Shown here piece by piece: positions 8,530 to 18,095 of a stretch of DNA of 64,000 bases. The stretch is from Mycobacterium sp. 3519A (GTDB lineage: Bacteria > Actinomycetota > Actinomycetes > Mycobacteriales > Mycobacteriaceae): assembly GCF_900240945.1 (NCBI RefSeq), contig NZ_OESG01000014.1, positions 242,922 through 306,921 on the forward strand. Reading direction: 5' to 3'. The notes under the pieces are model-generated. The model was not told the origin of the DNA and did no database searches. It worked only from the letters and a program-made list of their open reading frames with translations. The stretch's first letter is position 1; each line of letters starts with the position of its first letter. The translations under genes and the position numbers were made by a program.

Positions 8530-9638
8530 TCGTCGTCGCTCGCCGCGGCTGTCGCGTGGGCCGCCTCCATCAGCATCCAGCCCGACAACTGCACCGACAG
8601 ATCGCGTTCGGGAACCTCGGAGGCGTTGACCGCGCCCTCGACGAACTGCGCTTCCGTCCCTGCAGCGCTTGGTATTTCGGCGGTTCGGTCCCAGAACGCT
8701 GCGAACAGCGGCAGGCCGTCGACGGTCTGCCGGTTCTCCCATGCCGACTCGGCCGAGGTGAGCACCAGCGTTTGGGCGATGTCGCGGGCCTCGGCGTCCG
8801 CGGGCCCGTTCCGCGGCAGGGTGGTGACCACCAGCGCGAGGTAGCGGGCCAGGATGCCGTTGAACAGTCCGCCGTCACCGCCGCCCGCGCCCTTGATGAT
8901 GCCGTCGGGCGCCATGTGCTCGCGCACCGCCTTGACCAGCCTGTGCACCCGCTCGGCGTGCTGCGGGTCTTTCGTCCGTGCGGCCAGTTCGGTGTCAAGG
9001 CCGATCACCACGCCCTGGCAGTAGGTGTACTGCGCGCGCACCAGGGAGCCTGCCTTGATGCCGTCGAACACCAGATGGGTTTCCGGGTCGATCAACGTTT
9101 CGTCGATCCAGTCCGACATCTGCTGCGCGCGGCGCAGTCGGTCGTCATAGCGGGACAGGAAGATGGCCGCGGGCCCGTTCGCGGGGGCGTTGAAGAACTG
9201 GTCCTGCTTGCGCCACGGGATGCCGCCGCCGTCCTCGGGCACCCAGGCGTTGAGGAACTGTTCGGAGAGCTTCTTCAGTGCGCCCGGTTTCTCGACACCG
9301 GCCAACCGGCCTGCCCGCTCCAGCGCCAGCGCAAGCCACGCCATGTCGTCGTAGTAGTCGTTGGTCCATCCGGTGTTGCGCAACCAATGCGCGCGGATCT
9401 GGCGCTCGATCTTCGTCTTGCGCTCCGGTTGCGGATCGCGCACCTGCGCGTCGACGAGGTTGTCCAGCAGATGCGCCTGCCACCAGTAGTGCCAGATGCC
9501 GAACGTGCGGTGCCTGCGCGACGCCGGCCACGCGACGACGCCGAGTTGGGTGCCCGGCAGTCCCCACAGCTTTTTCAGGTGTCGCTTGGCAATCGCCGTC
9601 TCCGCGCTCGCCGCGCGGTTAGCCCATACCTGATCCAT
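8526..9638 (-). CDS. Glycoside hydrolase family 76 protein (alpha-1,6-mannanase type)
   Basis: 370 residues, similar in size to M. tuberculosis Rv0365c. The GH76 (alpha/alpha)6-barrel is indicated by HYWWQAHLLDNLVDA near residue 50 and by TNDYYDDMAWLAL with the neighbouring aspartates D97-D98 that serve as nucleophile and acid/base in GH76 mannanases. No signal peptide is visible, so it appears cytoplasmic. The likely substrate is an alpha-1,6-linked mannose backbone such as that of lipomannan or arabinomannan; this is family inference. It lies 15 bases after the RNA methyltransferase gene and overlaps the nhaA start by four bases. Confidence 0.85.
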   Translation of the reverse strand: MDQVWANRAASAETAIAKRHLKKLWGLPGTQLGVVAWPASRRHRTFGIWHYWWQAHLLDNLVDAQVRDPQPERKTKIERQIRAHWLRNTGWTNDYYDDMAWLALALERAGRLAGVEKPGALKKLSEQFLNAWVPEDGGGIPWRKQDQFFNAPANGPAAIFLSRYDDRLRRAQQMSDWIDETLIDPETHLVFDGIKAGSLVRAQYTYCQGVVIGLDTELAARTKDPQHAERVHRLVKAVREHMAPDGIIKGAGGGDGGLFNGILARYLALVVTTLPRNGPADAEARDIAQTLVLTSAESAWENRQTVDGLPLFAAFWDRTAEIPSAAGTEAQFVEGAVNASEVPERDLSVQLSGWMLMEAAHATAAASDDE

Positions 9639-9653
9639 GGGACCGATCCTGCC

Positions 9654-10319
9654 CTACCAGGCGTTGGAAATGTCCGCATGTTGAGTGATCCAGGTGTGCA
9701 TCGCGATACCCGCAGCAACACCGGCGTTGATGCTGCGGGTCGAGCCGAATTGCGCGATTGACACGGTCACCGCGGCGCCTGCCTTGGCGTCGTCGGTAAT
9801 GCCGGGACCTTCCTGCCCGAAGATCAGAAGGCAGTCCCGCGGCAACGCGGTGTGCTCGATGCGGACCGACCCGGCGACGTTGTCGACGGCGACCACGGTG
9901 AGGCCTGCGTCGGCGGCGAAGGCCAGCAGTCCGGCCGTGCTGTCGTGGTGGTGCAACCGCTGATAGCGGTCGGTGACCATGGCGCCGCGGCGGTTCCACC
10001 GGCGCCTGCCGACGATGTGCACGGTGTGGACGGCGAACGCGTTGGCGGTGCGGACCACCGCGCCGATGTTCGCGTCGCTGCCGAAGTTCTCGATCGCGAT
10101 GTGCAGCGGGTGCCTGCGCCGGTCGATGTCGGCGATGATGGCTTCCCGCGTCCAGTACCGGTACGCGTCGACGACGTTGCGGGAGTCGCCGTCGCGCAGC
10201 AGCGCGGGGTCGTAGCGCGGGTCGTCGGGAAGCGGCCCCTGCCAGGGGCCGACGCCGGGCCCCACACCCCATTCGGTGGGTCCCGGTTCGGCGGCGACAT
10301 CAGGCCTGGGTTCCGTCAT
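9654..10319 (-). CDS. SpoU/TrmH-family RNA 2'-O-methyltransferase
   Basis: 221 residues. The knotted SPOUT fold is shown by the three family motifs: IENFGSDANIGAVVRTANAF, LIFGQEGPGI and SINAGVAAGIAMH. It methylates ribose 2'-OH in tRNA or rRNA using S-adenosylmethionine; the target base cannot be told. It corresponds to Rv0380c. The ATG at 10319 overlaps the upstream lipoprotein stop (ATGA); a longer frame starting 28 codons upstream would run into that gene and was rejected. Confidence 0.92.
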   Translation of the reverse strand: MTEPRPDVAAEPGPTEWGVGPGVGPWQGPLPDDPRYDPALLRDGDSRNVVDAYRYWTREAIIADIDRRRHPLHIAIENFGSDANIGAVVRTANAFAVHTVHIVGRRRWNRRGAMVTDRYQRLHHHDSTAGLLAFAADAGLTVVAVDNVAGSVRIEHTALPRDCLLIFGQEGPGITDDAKAGAAVTVSIAQFGSTRSINAGVAAGIAMHTWITQHADISNAW

Positions 10320-11209
10320 GTCGACGTCCACAGCGCGGCGTGGGTGCCCGCCACCGACACCGTCGCGTACAGCAGCGCCCTGTTGATCTCGCCCTGGGTG
10401 CACAGCGACACCCGGACTTGGACCGCGTCCCGCGTCGAGTCGGGCAGCACCAGCACCGACGCGCCGTAGATGTCGCAGGCGTGGCTCAACCCTGGCGCCG
10501 GCAGCGTCGGTGCGACGAACACCATCAGTGGACCGCCGCGGCGGCCCGAGTCGTCGCGGTATCGCGTTGCCAGCCCATCGATTTCGAGGCCGAGCAGCAT
10601 GTAGCCGTTGCCGGAGAACGCGCTGGGATCACCCACCGCCGTGGGGTCGAGTTGCGCACCGTCGGCGCGGAACGCGTCGACGCTCGTCGTCTTCAACACC
10701 AGCCCGGTGTCGTTCTCGTTGGTGGGCAGCAACCCGACGGGAAACGCCGCCGGGTAGGCGGCGACGGTATCGGGGATCCGCTCGCGCGGGGAGTATGCGT
10801 ATACACCGCGCACCTGGGACCGGTCACGCTGCGGTCCGAGGCACGCCGTGCCGGTGATCCGGTCCGGGCTCGGCGCCGAAACCGGTTGCAGCCCAAGGCT
10901 TGTCACGTCCTTGCAGCCGCCGATGGCGTTGGCCTCGATCGGATGCGTCAGTGCGCCGTACAGTCCGAACCGGATGTCCTCGGCTTTCGCGTGCGGCTTG
11001 TCCTGCTCTGCCACCGACCCGTCGACGTCCACGAGTACGTAGTCGGCGTCGAACCGCAGATTCTTCAGCGTGAGGTTCCAGCCGAGGATCGACTGCGTCT
11101 GGCCGATGGCGGTGGCCTGCGTCGAGTACGGATGCGGGCGCGCGTCGCTGCCGGAGCATCCGGATACCACCATGACGACCGCCGCGACGGCGGCGATGAG
11201 CGCACGCAC
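10316..11209 (-). CDS. Secreted lipoprotein, Rv0381c-like
   Basis: 297 residues with a short hydrophobic signal peptide and a lipobox at VVSGC (Cys18), so it should be acylated and exported. The rest has no domain I can name; it is mixed alpha/beta in character with several Cys residues (GGCKDV, TACLGP, SHACDIYG, VSLCTQG) that could form disulfides. It sits between an SDR gene and the SpoU methyltransferase, as Rv0381c sits beside Rv0380c. Function unknown. Confidence 0.75.
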   Translation of the reverse strand: MRALIAAVAAVVMVVSGCSGSDARPHPYSTQATAIGQTQSILGWNLTLKNLRFDADYVLVDVDGSVAEQDKPHAKAEDIRFGLYGALTHPIEANAIGGCKDVTSLGLQPVSAPSPDRITGTACLGPQRDRSQVRGVYAYSPRERIPDTVAAYPAAFPVGLLPTNENDTGLVLKTTSVDAFRADGAQLDPTAVGDPSAFSGNGYMLLGLEIDGLATRYRDDSGRRGGPLMVFVAPTLPAPGLSHACDIYGASVLVLPDSTRDAVQVRVSLCTQGEINRALLYATVSVAGTHAALWTST

Positions 11210-11213
11210 CGGC

Positions 11214-11990
11214 TCAGGTTCTGTTTCGGCCGCGACCTACAACCTTCGTCATGGCGCGCAACACATTTCGCGGCACCACTCGGCCCCCGGTGGTGAGCGC
11301 CTTGTACTGCAGGCCCGGCACGATCACCACCTTGTTCCTGGCGACGTCGACCATGCAGTCGCGCACGACGTCGTCGACCTCGAGCCACAAGAACGACGGT
11401 GTTCCGCTCATCTCGATGCCTGCGCGCGCATGGAATTCGGTGTGCACGAAGCCGGGGCACAGCGCATGCACCCCCACCCCGGTGTCGGTCAGGCCGTTGG
11501 CCAGCCCTTCGGAGAACGCGATCACCCACGCCTTGGACGCCGAATAGGTGGAACCGCGGCCGGGCAGCAGGCCCGCGACGCTGGCGACGTTGATCACGGT
11601 GCCCTCGTCGGCGGCCAGCATCGGCGGCAGCGCCGCGTGCGTCAACTGCATCACCGCGGTCACGTTGACGTCGAGTTGGTTCTGCAGCAGCGCATAGTCG
11701 GCGGTCCAGAACTCGCCCGACGTGCCGAATCCCGCGTTGTTGACCAGCACCCGCACACCCGCGGCCAGTCGATCCGCCACCTTCGCGCGGTCGGCTTCCT
11801 GGCCGAGGTCGGCGACCAGGACTTCCACGTCCGCGCCCGCCTCGTCATGCAGTTCGGCGGCGAGGCACTCCAACCGCTCGGCATCGCGGGCGACCAGCAC
11901 CAGGTCGTAGCCGTCGATCGCGTAGCGGCGGGCGAACCCCGCGCCGAGCCCGGACGTCGGTCCAGTGATCAGCGCGACGGGGCGAGACAT
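11214..11990 (-). CDS. Short-chain dehydrogenase/reductase
   Basis: 258-residue classical SDR. The NAD(P) glycine motif TGPTSGLG is at residues 9-16, NNAG follows near residue 88 and the catalytic pair appears as SVAG...YSASK with Tyr and Lys. The C-terminal half resembles the mycobacterial oxidoreductases acting on lipid-like substrates, but the substrate cannot be assigned. It lies 14 bases after the Rv0383c-like gene and 4 bases before the lipoprotein gene, so all are probably cotranscribed. In M. tuberculosis this slot holds pyrE (Rv0382c). Confidence 0.88.
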   Translation of the reverse strand: MSRPVALITGPTSGLGAGFARRYAIDGYDLVLVARDAERLECLAAELHDEAGADVEVLVADLGQEADRAKVADRLAAGVRVLVNNAGFGTSGEFWTADYALLQNQLDVNVTAVMQLTHAALPPMLAADEGTVINVASVAGLLPGRGSTYSASKAWVIAFSEGLANGLTDTGVGVHALCPGFVHTEFHARAGIEMSGTPSFLWLEVDDVVRDCMVDVARNKVVIVPGLQYKALTTGGRVVPRNVLRAMTKVVGRGRNRT

Positions 11991-12004
11991 GCGTATGAGA
12001 GTAA

Positions 12005-12844
12005 CTACCGCTGGTAGTGCGGAGACTGCCGCCCATTGCGTGATGGCGGCGGCGGAGGACGGCGCACCCCTTCGGCGCGGCCTGCCTCAGGCCGGGGGGC
12101 GTAGCGGGGTACGTCAGCGCGACCCGGCGGCAGGTCGGTGCGGCCCGGAGGCAGCTCCGAGCGGGCCGGGGCGGGCGTGAGCGGGCGACTGGGTGAGCCG
12201 CTGCGCCGCGCGACGGGCTGGCCGCCTGCGCCCTGCGGAACGGGTGGCAGCACGCGCAGCAGGTCGTTGAATTGCCGGACGGTGCGCAGACCTTCGTCCC
12301 ACTGGGCGCGGGTGCTGGTCACCGGCATCGAGACCAGCGTCCAGTTCTGCTCGTTCCACATGATCTCGGCGCAGTCGGGTGCGGTGTGCGCGAACGTCAC
12401 CATGCGGCGGTCGCAGGCGCGCCTGGCGGCGTCGAGGTTGGTGGAGTACACCATCCGCGGGCCGATCGCGCCGAGCAGCCAGATGTCGTTCTCGCGCGGC
12501 TCCTTGATGCCCTTGAGTCGAAGGTCGACGACGACATTGGTACCGACCTTGCGGTGCAGCGCGATGACCGTCGCGACGTCCTCCAGATCGAAGATGAACA
12601 CGGCTTCGCCGCGGATCTGGCCGAGCACCACGTTCTTGGCGTTGATGTCACCGACGGTCGACATCACGCCGCGCTTCCAGCGCTTCATGATGTCCGCCGA
12701 TTCGTGCTCGTAGTCGAAGCCGTGCGACTTCGCCCAGGACTTCCTGCGGCGGCCCAGGCCGCGTCGACGGTCGATGTCGACGTACAGCAGCACCGCCGCA
12801 CCCACGAAACAGAGTGCGGACAGCGTGAACCAAAGCGGGACCAT
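12005..12844 (-). CDS. Membrane-anchored conserved mycobacterial protein, Rv0383c-like
   Basis: 279 residues with one N-terminal transmembrane segment ([19 protein letters not shown]), then a soluble domain of about 180 residues ([15 protein letters not shown]...) and a Pro/Arg-rich, probably disordered tail from about residue 205. Size, topology and position next to clpB match Rv0383c. The long basic and proline-rich tail suggests protein-protein contacts in the cytoplasm or periplasm. No catalytic motif was recognised. Confidence 0.75.
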   Translation of the reverse strand: MVPLWFTLSALCFVGAAVLLYVDIDRRRGLGRRRKSWAKSHGFDYEHESADIMKRWKRGVMSTVGDINAKNVVLGQIRGEAVFIFDLEDVATVIALHRKVGTNVVVDLRLKGIKEPRENDIWLLGAIGPRMVYSTNLDAARRACDRRMVTFAHTAPDCAEIMWNEQNWTLVSMPVTSTRAQWDEGLRTVRQFNDLLRVLPPVPQGAGGQPVARRSGSPSRPLTPAPARSELPPGRTDLPPGRADVPRYAPRPEAGRAEGVRRPPPPPSRNGRQSPHYQR

Positions 12845-12899
12845 CGTCGCCTAGCCTACTTGCCGGGGCCACGTAATCCCGAACTCAACGAGATCACGG

Positions 12900-14243
12900 T
12901 CACATCTCAGGAGCAATCTGGCAGAAGATCGCCGCGGCCAGCGCCAGAATCTCCTCGCGATCGACCGCCAGAATGAACCCCGCGGCGATCGCGCTGTCGA
13001 GCGCAGCGGTGAACCGTTTGAGGTAGTCGGCCGCGCCGCCGGGATACAGCCTCTCCAGCGTCGGGGCATCGAACAGTTCACCGGAGCCGAACAGGAACGA
13101 CATCGGGCTCTCGGCGGGCGCCAAGCCCGACGTCCGCGCGATCGGCACGTCGACCCAGGGGGTGCGCACCCCGCCCTTGGCGAGCCCGTTGACGTCGAGC
13201 AGCAACTCCGGCGGGTCACCTTCGGTCATCGCGATGGGCTCGGCGCTCGGTGCCGGCTGACCGCGCCGCACCCAGGTGTTCAGCCCCGCGACGGCGGCCT
13301 GCAGGACGTAGTGGTGTTGCGGGGCGAAGTTGACGAAGTAGGACAACCGCGTGCCCAACAGTTCGTTGGTCGGCGTGTACGCCGCCGCCAGGTCTTCCAG
13401 CGCGGCCGATCCGCTGTCGATGAAGCTGACCCGGATCGTGTAGTTGTCGGCGTGCGCGGTGCCGGGGACCTCCCACGCCCGGAAAAGCTGGCTATCGGGT
13501 TGTCTCGCAAGGTGATATCCGGCCCGCTGGCCGCCGATGAGGTCGGTCTCGGTGATCACCGTGATTACCGGGACCCGCACCGACAAAAACGGCACCGGCC
13601 GAGCCGCGATCTCGTCGAATACGCTGGTGCCGTCCAGCGGCGCGGCGGGCCCGAAGCGGGAATGCACCAGGAATCCATCGTAGACCGCGGCGGTCGGGTC
13701 GACCTCGTTGACATAGGTGGTCAGGAACATCGCGGATTGTGATTCGCCAACGGCCAGAACGGCTTCCGGCTCGAGGCCGTCGATCGCGCCGTCGCGGATC
13801 AGCAGGCCGACCTGGGAGAAGATGTCGTAGGCGAACTTGTCACCGGGATGGTGCAGGCCCGAATAGCGTTGAGGATTCTGGGCTTTCAACGACATGTCGG
13901 CACCCACCAGGCTGGCTCCGCCTTCGACACCGACCCGCTGCGCCGACACCGCGACGAAACCGCAACCGGCGCGGACGATCTCGCGATGTGCCATCAGCCA
14001 GACGGCAGGCGCGTCGATGCCTCCGCTGACGTTGAGCCATTCGACGATCACGGTGCCGGTGAACTTCGTCGGATCGGTTGGTGTCACGACGACGATGCGG
14101 GTGGTGTAGTCCGCCGTCTTCCCGTCGTGGGAGCGCGCCGTCCCCGAAACGAAAAACTCCTCGGCGCCGTAACCCAGCGTGGCCAGGTCATAGGCGCCGA
14201 GGAGCAAATTCGGCTTACCGGGAGCGGCTTCGACAGACGTCAC
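12900..14243 (-). CDS. Alpha/beta-hydrolase domain protein (Abhydrolase_10 type)
   Basis: 447 residues. The pattern YGAEEFFVSGTA near the start, VEWLNVSGG, then the nucleophile elbow VGESQSA with the probable catalytic Ser, and the late GTAHAD with a probable catalytic His match the large alpha/beta-hydrolase domain family often seen in actinobacteria. The substrate is unknown. The GTG start at 14243 follows a long hairpin by only four bases, so a ribosome-binding site would be buried in it; translation may be leaderless or start slightly downstream. The gene lies between clpB and the Rv0383c-like gene, all on the minus strand. Confidence 0.75.
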   Translation of the reverse strand: MTSVEAAPGKPNLLLGAYDLATLGYGAEEFFVSGTARSHDGKTADYTTRIVVVTPTDPTKFTGTVIVEWLNVSGGIDAPAVWLMAHREIVRAGCGFVAVSAQRVGVEGGASLVGADMSLKAQNPQRYSGLHHPGDKFAYDIFSQVGLLIRDGAIDGLEPEAVLAVGESQSAMFLTTYVNEVDPTAAVYDGFLVHSRFGPAAPLDGTSVFDEIAARPVPFLSVRVPVITVITETDLIGGQRAGYHLARQPDSQLFRAWEVPGTAHADNYTIRVSFIDSGSAALEDLAAAYTPTNELLGTRLSYFVNFAPQHHYVLQAAVAGLNTWVRRGQPAPSAEPIAMTEGDPPELLLDVNGLAKGGVRTPWVDVPIARTSGLAPAESPMSFLFGSGELFDAPTLERLYPGGAADYLKRFTAALDSAIAAGFILAVDREEILALAAAIFCQIAPEM

Positions 14244-14246
14244 CCG

Positions 14247-14303
14247 CGAAACTGTATTCCAGCACGGAAAGTTCGAGTGAACGCGTGCTGGAATGCAGTT
14301 TCG
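14247..14303. repeat. Long palindromic hairpin between clpB and the hydrolase gene
   Basis: Arms 14248-14266 and 14284-14302 pair over 19 bases with one G-T wobble, around a 17-base loop containing GTTCGAGTGA. The outer arm starts CGCGAAACTG. The same loop and outer arm recur at 52977-53037, so this is a dispersed repeat. Here it lies directly after the clpB stop and can act as terminator or attenuator. Confidence 0.75.
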
Positions 14304-14311
14304 GCGAAGGC

Positions 14312-16882
14312 TCAGCCCAAAACCAGCGAGTCGCCGTCCGCGCTGACGTTCACCGGCACGACGTCGCCGTCGTGTACCTCGCCGGCCAGCAGCATCTTGG
14401 CCAACTGGTCGCCGATGGCCTGCTGGATCAGCCTGCGCAAAGGCCGGGCACCGTAGAGCGGGTCGAATCCCCTTTGCGCCAGCCACTGCTTCGCGGGCAG
14501 CGACACCTCGAGGGTGAGCCTGCGCTGCGCCAACCGCTTCTGCAGCTGGGCCAGCTGGATGTCGACGATCTGGACCAGCTCACCGGGTTCGAGCCCGTCG
14601 AAGATGATCACGTCGTCGAGCCGGTTGATGAACTCGGGCTTGAACGCCGAGCGCACCGCGGCCATCACCATCTCGTCGTCGCCACCCGCGCCCAGGTTGG
14701 ACGTCAGGATCAGGATGGTGTTGCGGAAGTCGACCGTGCGACCCTGACCGTCGGTCAACCGGCCCTCGTCGAGCACCTGCAAAAGCACGTCGAACACGTC
14801 CGGGTGGGCCTTTTCGATCTCGTCGAACAGGATCACCGTGTACGGCCGCCGCCGCACCGCCTCGGTCAGCTGCCCGCCCTGGTCGTAGCCGATGTAGCCG
14901 GGAGGCGCACCGACCAGACGCGCGACGGAGTGCTTCTCGCCGTACTCGCTCATGTCGATCCGGACCATGGCGCGCTCGTCGTCAAACAGGAACTCCGCCA
15001 ACGCTTTTGCGAGTTCGGTCTTACCGACACCGGTCGGGCCGAGGAACATGAACGAGCCGGTCGGCCGGTTCGGGTCCGCGACACCGGCACGGGACCGGCG
15101 CACCGCATCGGACACGGCCCGCACGGCCTTGGTCTGCCCGACGACGCGCTTGCCGAGCTCCTCTTCCATCCGCAGCAGCTTGGCGGTCTCGCCTTCGAGC
15201 ATGCGGCCCGCCGGAATGCCGGTCCACGCCGACACGACGTCGGCGATGTCGTCGGGTCCGACCTCCTCCTTGAGCATCACGTTCTCGCGAGCCTCGGCCT
15301 GCGGAATGGCGGCGTCCAGCTTCTTCTCCACCTCGGGGATGCGCCCGTAGCGCAACTCCGAGGCCTTGGCCAGATCACCGTCGCGCTCGGCCCGGTCGGC
15401 CTCGCCACGCAACGTCTCCAACTGCTCCTTGAGCTCGCGGACGACGTCGATGGCGTTCTTCTCGTTCTGCCACCGCGTGGTCAGCTCGGCCAGCTTCTCC
15501 TTCTGGTCGGCCAGTTCGGCGCGCAGCTTTTCCAACCGCTCCTTGGAGGCCTCGTCTTCCTCCTTGGCCAGCGCCATCTCCTCGATCTCGAGTCGACGCA
15601 CCAACCGCTCGACCTCGTCGATCTCGACGGGCCGCGAGTCGATCTCCATGCGCAGCCGCGACGCGGCCTCGTCGACCAAGTCGATGGCCTTGTCCGGCAG
15701 GAACCGCGCGGTGATGTAGCGGTCGGACAGCGTCGCCGCGGCCACCAACGCCGAGTCGGTGATGCGCACGCCGTGGTGCACCTCGTAGCGGTCCTTGAGG
15801 CCGCGCAGGATGCCGACGGTGTCCTCCACCGACGGCTCACCGACGAACACCTGCTGGAAGCGGCGCTCCAGCGCGGCGTCCTTCTCGATGTACTTGCGGT
15901 ACTCGTCGAGCGTCGTCGCGCCGACCAGGCGCAGCTCACCGCGGGCCAGCATCGGCTTGATCATGTTGCCGGCGTCCATCGAGCCCTCGCCGGTCGCGCC
16001 CGCACCCACGATGGTGTGCAGCTCGTCGATGAACGTGATGATCTGACCGGCCGAGTTCTTGATGTCGTCGAGCACGGCCTTGAGTCGTTCCTCGAACTCG
16101 CCGCGGTACTTCGAGCCCGCGACCATCGAGCCGAGGTCCAACGAGATGACGGTCTTGTCGCGCAGGCTCTCCGGCACGTCGCCTGCCACGATGCGCTGGG
16201 CCAAACCCTCGACGATCGCGGTCTTGCCGACGCCGGGCTCACCGATCAGCACCGGGTTGTTCTTGGTGCGCCTCGAAAGCACCTGCACGACGCGACGAAT
16301 CTCGTTGTCGCGTCCGATGACCGGGTCCAACTTGCCCTCGCGGGCACGCGCCGTCAGGTCGGTGGAGTACTTCTCCAGAGCCTGATAGCTGCCCTCGGGG
16401 TCGGGGCTGGTGACGCGGGCGCTGCCGCGCACCTTGACGAACGCCTCACGCAGCGCCTGCGGTGAGGCGCCGTGGTTGGTGAGCAGCTTGGCGACGTCGG
16501 AATCGCCTGCGGCGGCCGAGCCGCCCATGCCTCCAGCGAGCCCGACCATCAGGTGCTCGGTCGAGACGTACTCGTCGTCCATCTCGGTGGCGAGGTTCTG
16601 CGCGGTCGTGATCGCGGCCAGCGACTGCGGGCTCAGCTGCGGCTGCGATGCGGCGCCGCTGGCGCTGGGCAACCGGTCGAGCAGCCGTTGCGTCTCGGTG
16701 CGGATGGTCGCCGGTTCGACGCCGACGGCCTCCAACAGGGGCGCGGCGATGCCGTCGTTCTGGGTCAGCAGCGCCATCAACAGGTGGGCGGGCGTGATCT
16801 GCGGGTTGCCCGCGGCCGTGGCGGCCTGCAGGGACGCGGTCAGCGCCGCCTGGGTCTTGGTCGTCGGATTGAACGAATCCAC
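14312..16882 (-). CDS. clpB: ATP-dependent disaggregase ClpB
   Basis: 856 residues, full length. Order of domains: N-terminal substrate domain (about 1-145), first AAA+ module with [13 protein letters not shown], coiled-coil M-domain (about 400-520, rich in Glu, Lys, Leu), second AAA+ module with [13 protein letters not shown] and Walker [14 protein letters not shown], and C-terminal oligomerisation domain. It extracts proteins from aggregates together with DnaK, DnaJ and GrpE, all encoded about 8 kb away. The upstream gap carries an HspR-type HAIR operator overlapped by a SigH-like promoter, which fits heat and oxidative stress control known for mycobacterial clpB. Confidence 0.98.
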   Translation of the reverse strand: MDSFNPTTKTQAALTASLQAATAAGNPQITPAHLLMALLTQNDGIAAPLLEAVGVEPATIRTETQRLLDRLPSASGAASQPQLSPQSLAAITTAQNLATEMDDEYVSTEHLMVGLAGGMGGSAAAGDSDVAKLLTNHGASPQALREAFVKVRGSARVTSPDPEGSYQALEKYSTDLTARAREGKLDPVIGRDNEIRRVVQVLSRRTKNNPVLIGEPGVGKTAIVEGLAQRIVAGDVPESLRDKTVISLDLGSMVAGSKYRGEFEERLKAVLDDIKNSAGQIITFIDELHTIVGAGATGEGSMDAGNMIKPMLARGELRLVGATTLDEYRKYIEKDAALERRFQQVFVGEPSVEDTVGILRGLKDRYEVHHGVRITDSALVAAATLSDRYITARFLPDKAIDLVDEAASRLRMEIDSRPVEIDEVERLVRRLEIEEMALAKEEDEASKERLEKLRAELADQKEKLAELTTRWQNEKNAIDVVRELKEQLETLRGEADRAERDGDLAKASELRYGRIPEVEKKLDAAIPQAEARENVMLKEEVGPDDIADVVSAWTGIPAGRMLEGETAKLLRMEEELGKRVVGQTKAVRAVSDAVRRSRAGVADPNRPTGSFMFLGPTGVGKTELAKALAEFLFDDERAMVRIDMSEYGEKHSVARLVGAPPGYIGYDQGGQLTEAVRRRPYTVILFDEIEKAHPDVFDVLLQVLDEGRLTDGQGRTVDFRNTILILTSNLGAGGDDEMVMAAVRSAFKPEFINRLDDVIIFDGLEPGELVQIVDIQLAQLQKRLAQRRLTLEVSLPAKQWLAQRGFDPLYGARPLRRLIQQAIGDQLAKMLLAGEVHDGDVVPVNVSADGDSLVLG

Positions 16883-16935
16883 GACGGTCCTCCGATCATT
16901 CGAAAAGGGCCTGATAAATGCTTGTCGCCATGTTC

Positions 16936-16968
16936 AACGTCGTCAAGGTTGAGTCTGTTCCGCTCAAG
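16936..16968 (-). promoter_or_regulatory. HAIR operator (HspR) with overlapping SigH-like promoter of clpB
   Basis: On the minus strand CTTGAGC-N7-ACTCAAC (16968-16948) matches the HspR consensus CTTGAGT-N7-ACTCAAG at 12 of 14 positions. Inside it GGAACA (16961-16956) is followed 17 bases later by CGTT, the layout of SigH promoters. HspR bound here would cover the promoter -35 element. The motifs are seen; promoter use is inferred. Confidence 0.75.
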
Positions 16969-17034
16969 TCTAGCTTTTTTCCGTGCCCGGCGCGTCGCGC
17001 GGCCGTTCCAAGGCCCGTCGGCCACGCTTGACCC

Positions 17035-17430
17035 ATGCACGCACTGCTCGCCGGCCTGACGATCGTGGCGGTGGTGGGCGTGGCGACCGCGGGTCCGGCC
17101 GCGGCGGCCACCGACGCGGATCAGGTCCGCGCGATCCTCAACGGAATGAACAGCTCATACAACCGCTCCGACTTCGCAGGCTTCGCGGCGCATCTGTGCG
17201 CGGACATGCTGAAGCCCGCGGACTTCCAAACAGGTTGGTACGCAAGCAGGAAATCCGACGGGCCGACAGAGATCGTCATCAACTCGATCCAGGTGACGGG
17301 AGCGAATGCCGTCGCCAACGTCCAATTCCAGGCCGCCAACCAGCCGCACACCAAGACGTTGGACGTCGAGTTCCTCCGCGACGGCTCAGACTGGAAAGCC
17401 TGCCGCTACGACGCCGGTCGCTCCCTATAG
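17035..17430 (+). CDS. Small secreted NTF2-like protein
   Basis: 131 residues with a signal peptide (hydrophobic core LLAGLTIVAVVGVATAG, cleavage likely after AAAA near residue 25). The mature part of about 105 residues (ADQVRAILNGMNSSYNRSDF, later DVEFLRDGSDWKAC) has the helix-then-sheet pattern of DUF4878/NTF2-like secreted mycobacterial proteins. One Cys pair may form a disulfide. Function is unknown. Transcribed divergently from clpB; the next gene starts 9 bases downstream and is likely cotranscribed. Confidence 0.7.
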   Translation: MHALLAGLTIVAVVGVATAGPAAAATDADQVRAILNGMNSSYNRSDFAGFAAHLCADMLKPADFQTGWYASRKSDGPTEIVINSIQVTGANAVANVQFQAANQPHTKTLDVEFLRDGSDWKACRYDAGRSL

Positions 17431-17438
17431 TTCGACGA

Positions 17439-18095
17439 GTGCTGACCGAACTCATTCCGCTGGCTCTGGTCATCGCGCTGTCGCCGCTGTCCATCATCCC
17501 GGCGGTGCTGGTGCTGCACACGCCGCATCCCCGACCGACCGGCCTGGCGTTTCTCGCTGGTTGGCTGATCGGCCTTGCGGCGCTGACGATCGTCTTCCTC
17601 GAACTGTCGAACCTCGTCGTCGACCTCGGCAAGCCGCCGACATGGGCGTCCTGGGTCCGCGTCGTCGTCGGCGCCGCGCTGATCGTGTTCGGCGTCTACC
17701 GCTGGCTCACCCGAAAGCGGGCAGCGCACTCCCCGGCCTGGCTCCAGAAGCTGGGCACGCTCTCGCCCGCACGCGCCTGCCTGGCCGCCATGGCACTGGC
17801 CGTGGTGAACCCCAAGGTGCTGTTCATGTGTGTCGCAGCGGGTTTGGCGATCGGCACCGCGGGCCTCGGCAGCGCCCACGTGTGGGTCGCCGTGGTGTGG
17901 TTCGTCGCGGTCGCGGGTTCGACGGTCGCGCTTCCGATCCTCGCCTATGCGGTGTCGGGCGATCGCCTCGACGAACCCCTACAGCGGCTCAAGGACTGGA
18001 TGGAGCAGCAGCACGCGACGCTGGTCGCCGCGATCCTGGTGGTCATCGGACTCTTGGTGTTGTACAAGGGAATTCACGGGTTACAGCTCGGGTAG
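17439..18095 (+). CDS. GAP-family (Sap-like) lipid-addressing membrane protein
   Basis: 218 residues with six or so membrane spans. The start VLTELIPLALVIALSPLSIIPAVLVL and the block LAAMALAVVNPKVLFM are typical of the GAP/SfLAP family, whose members assist export of glycopeptidolipids or sulfolipids in mycobacteria. The GTG at 17439 was chosen since it begins the first membrane span; the open frame upstream overlaps another gene. The 3' end overlaps the convergent TetR gene by 15 bases. Which lipid it serves cannot be inferred, as no polyketide or MmpL gene is near. Confidence 0.8.
   Translation: MLTELIPLALVIALSPLSIIPAVLVLHTPHPRPTGLAFLAGWLIGLAALTIVFLELSNLVVDLGKPPTWASWVRVVVGAALIVFGVYRWLTRKRAAHSPAWLQKLGTLSPARACLAAMALAVVNPKVLFMCVAAGLAIGTAGLGSAHVWVAVVWFVAVAGSTVALPILAYAVSGDRLDEPLQRLKDWMEQQHATLVAAILVVIGLLVLYKGIHGLQLG

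Noticed and set aside
14078..16465. Plus-strand open frame of 795 codons
   Set aside because: Antisense to clpB, whose frame is fully conserved; translation is compositional noise.
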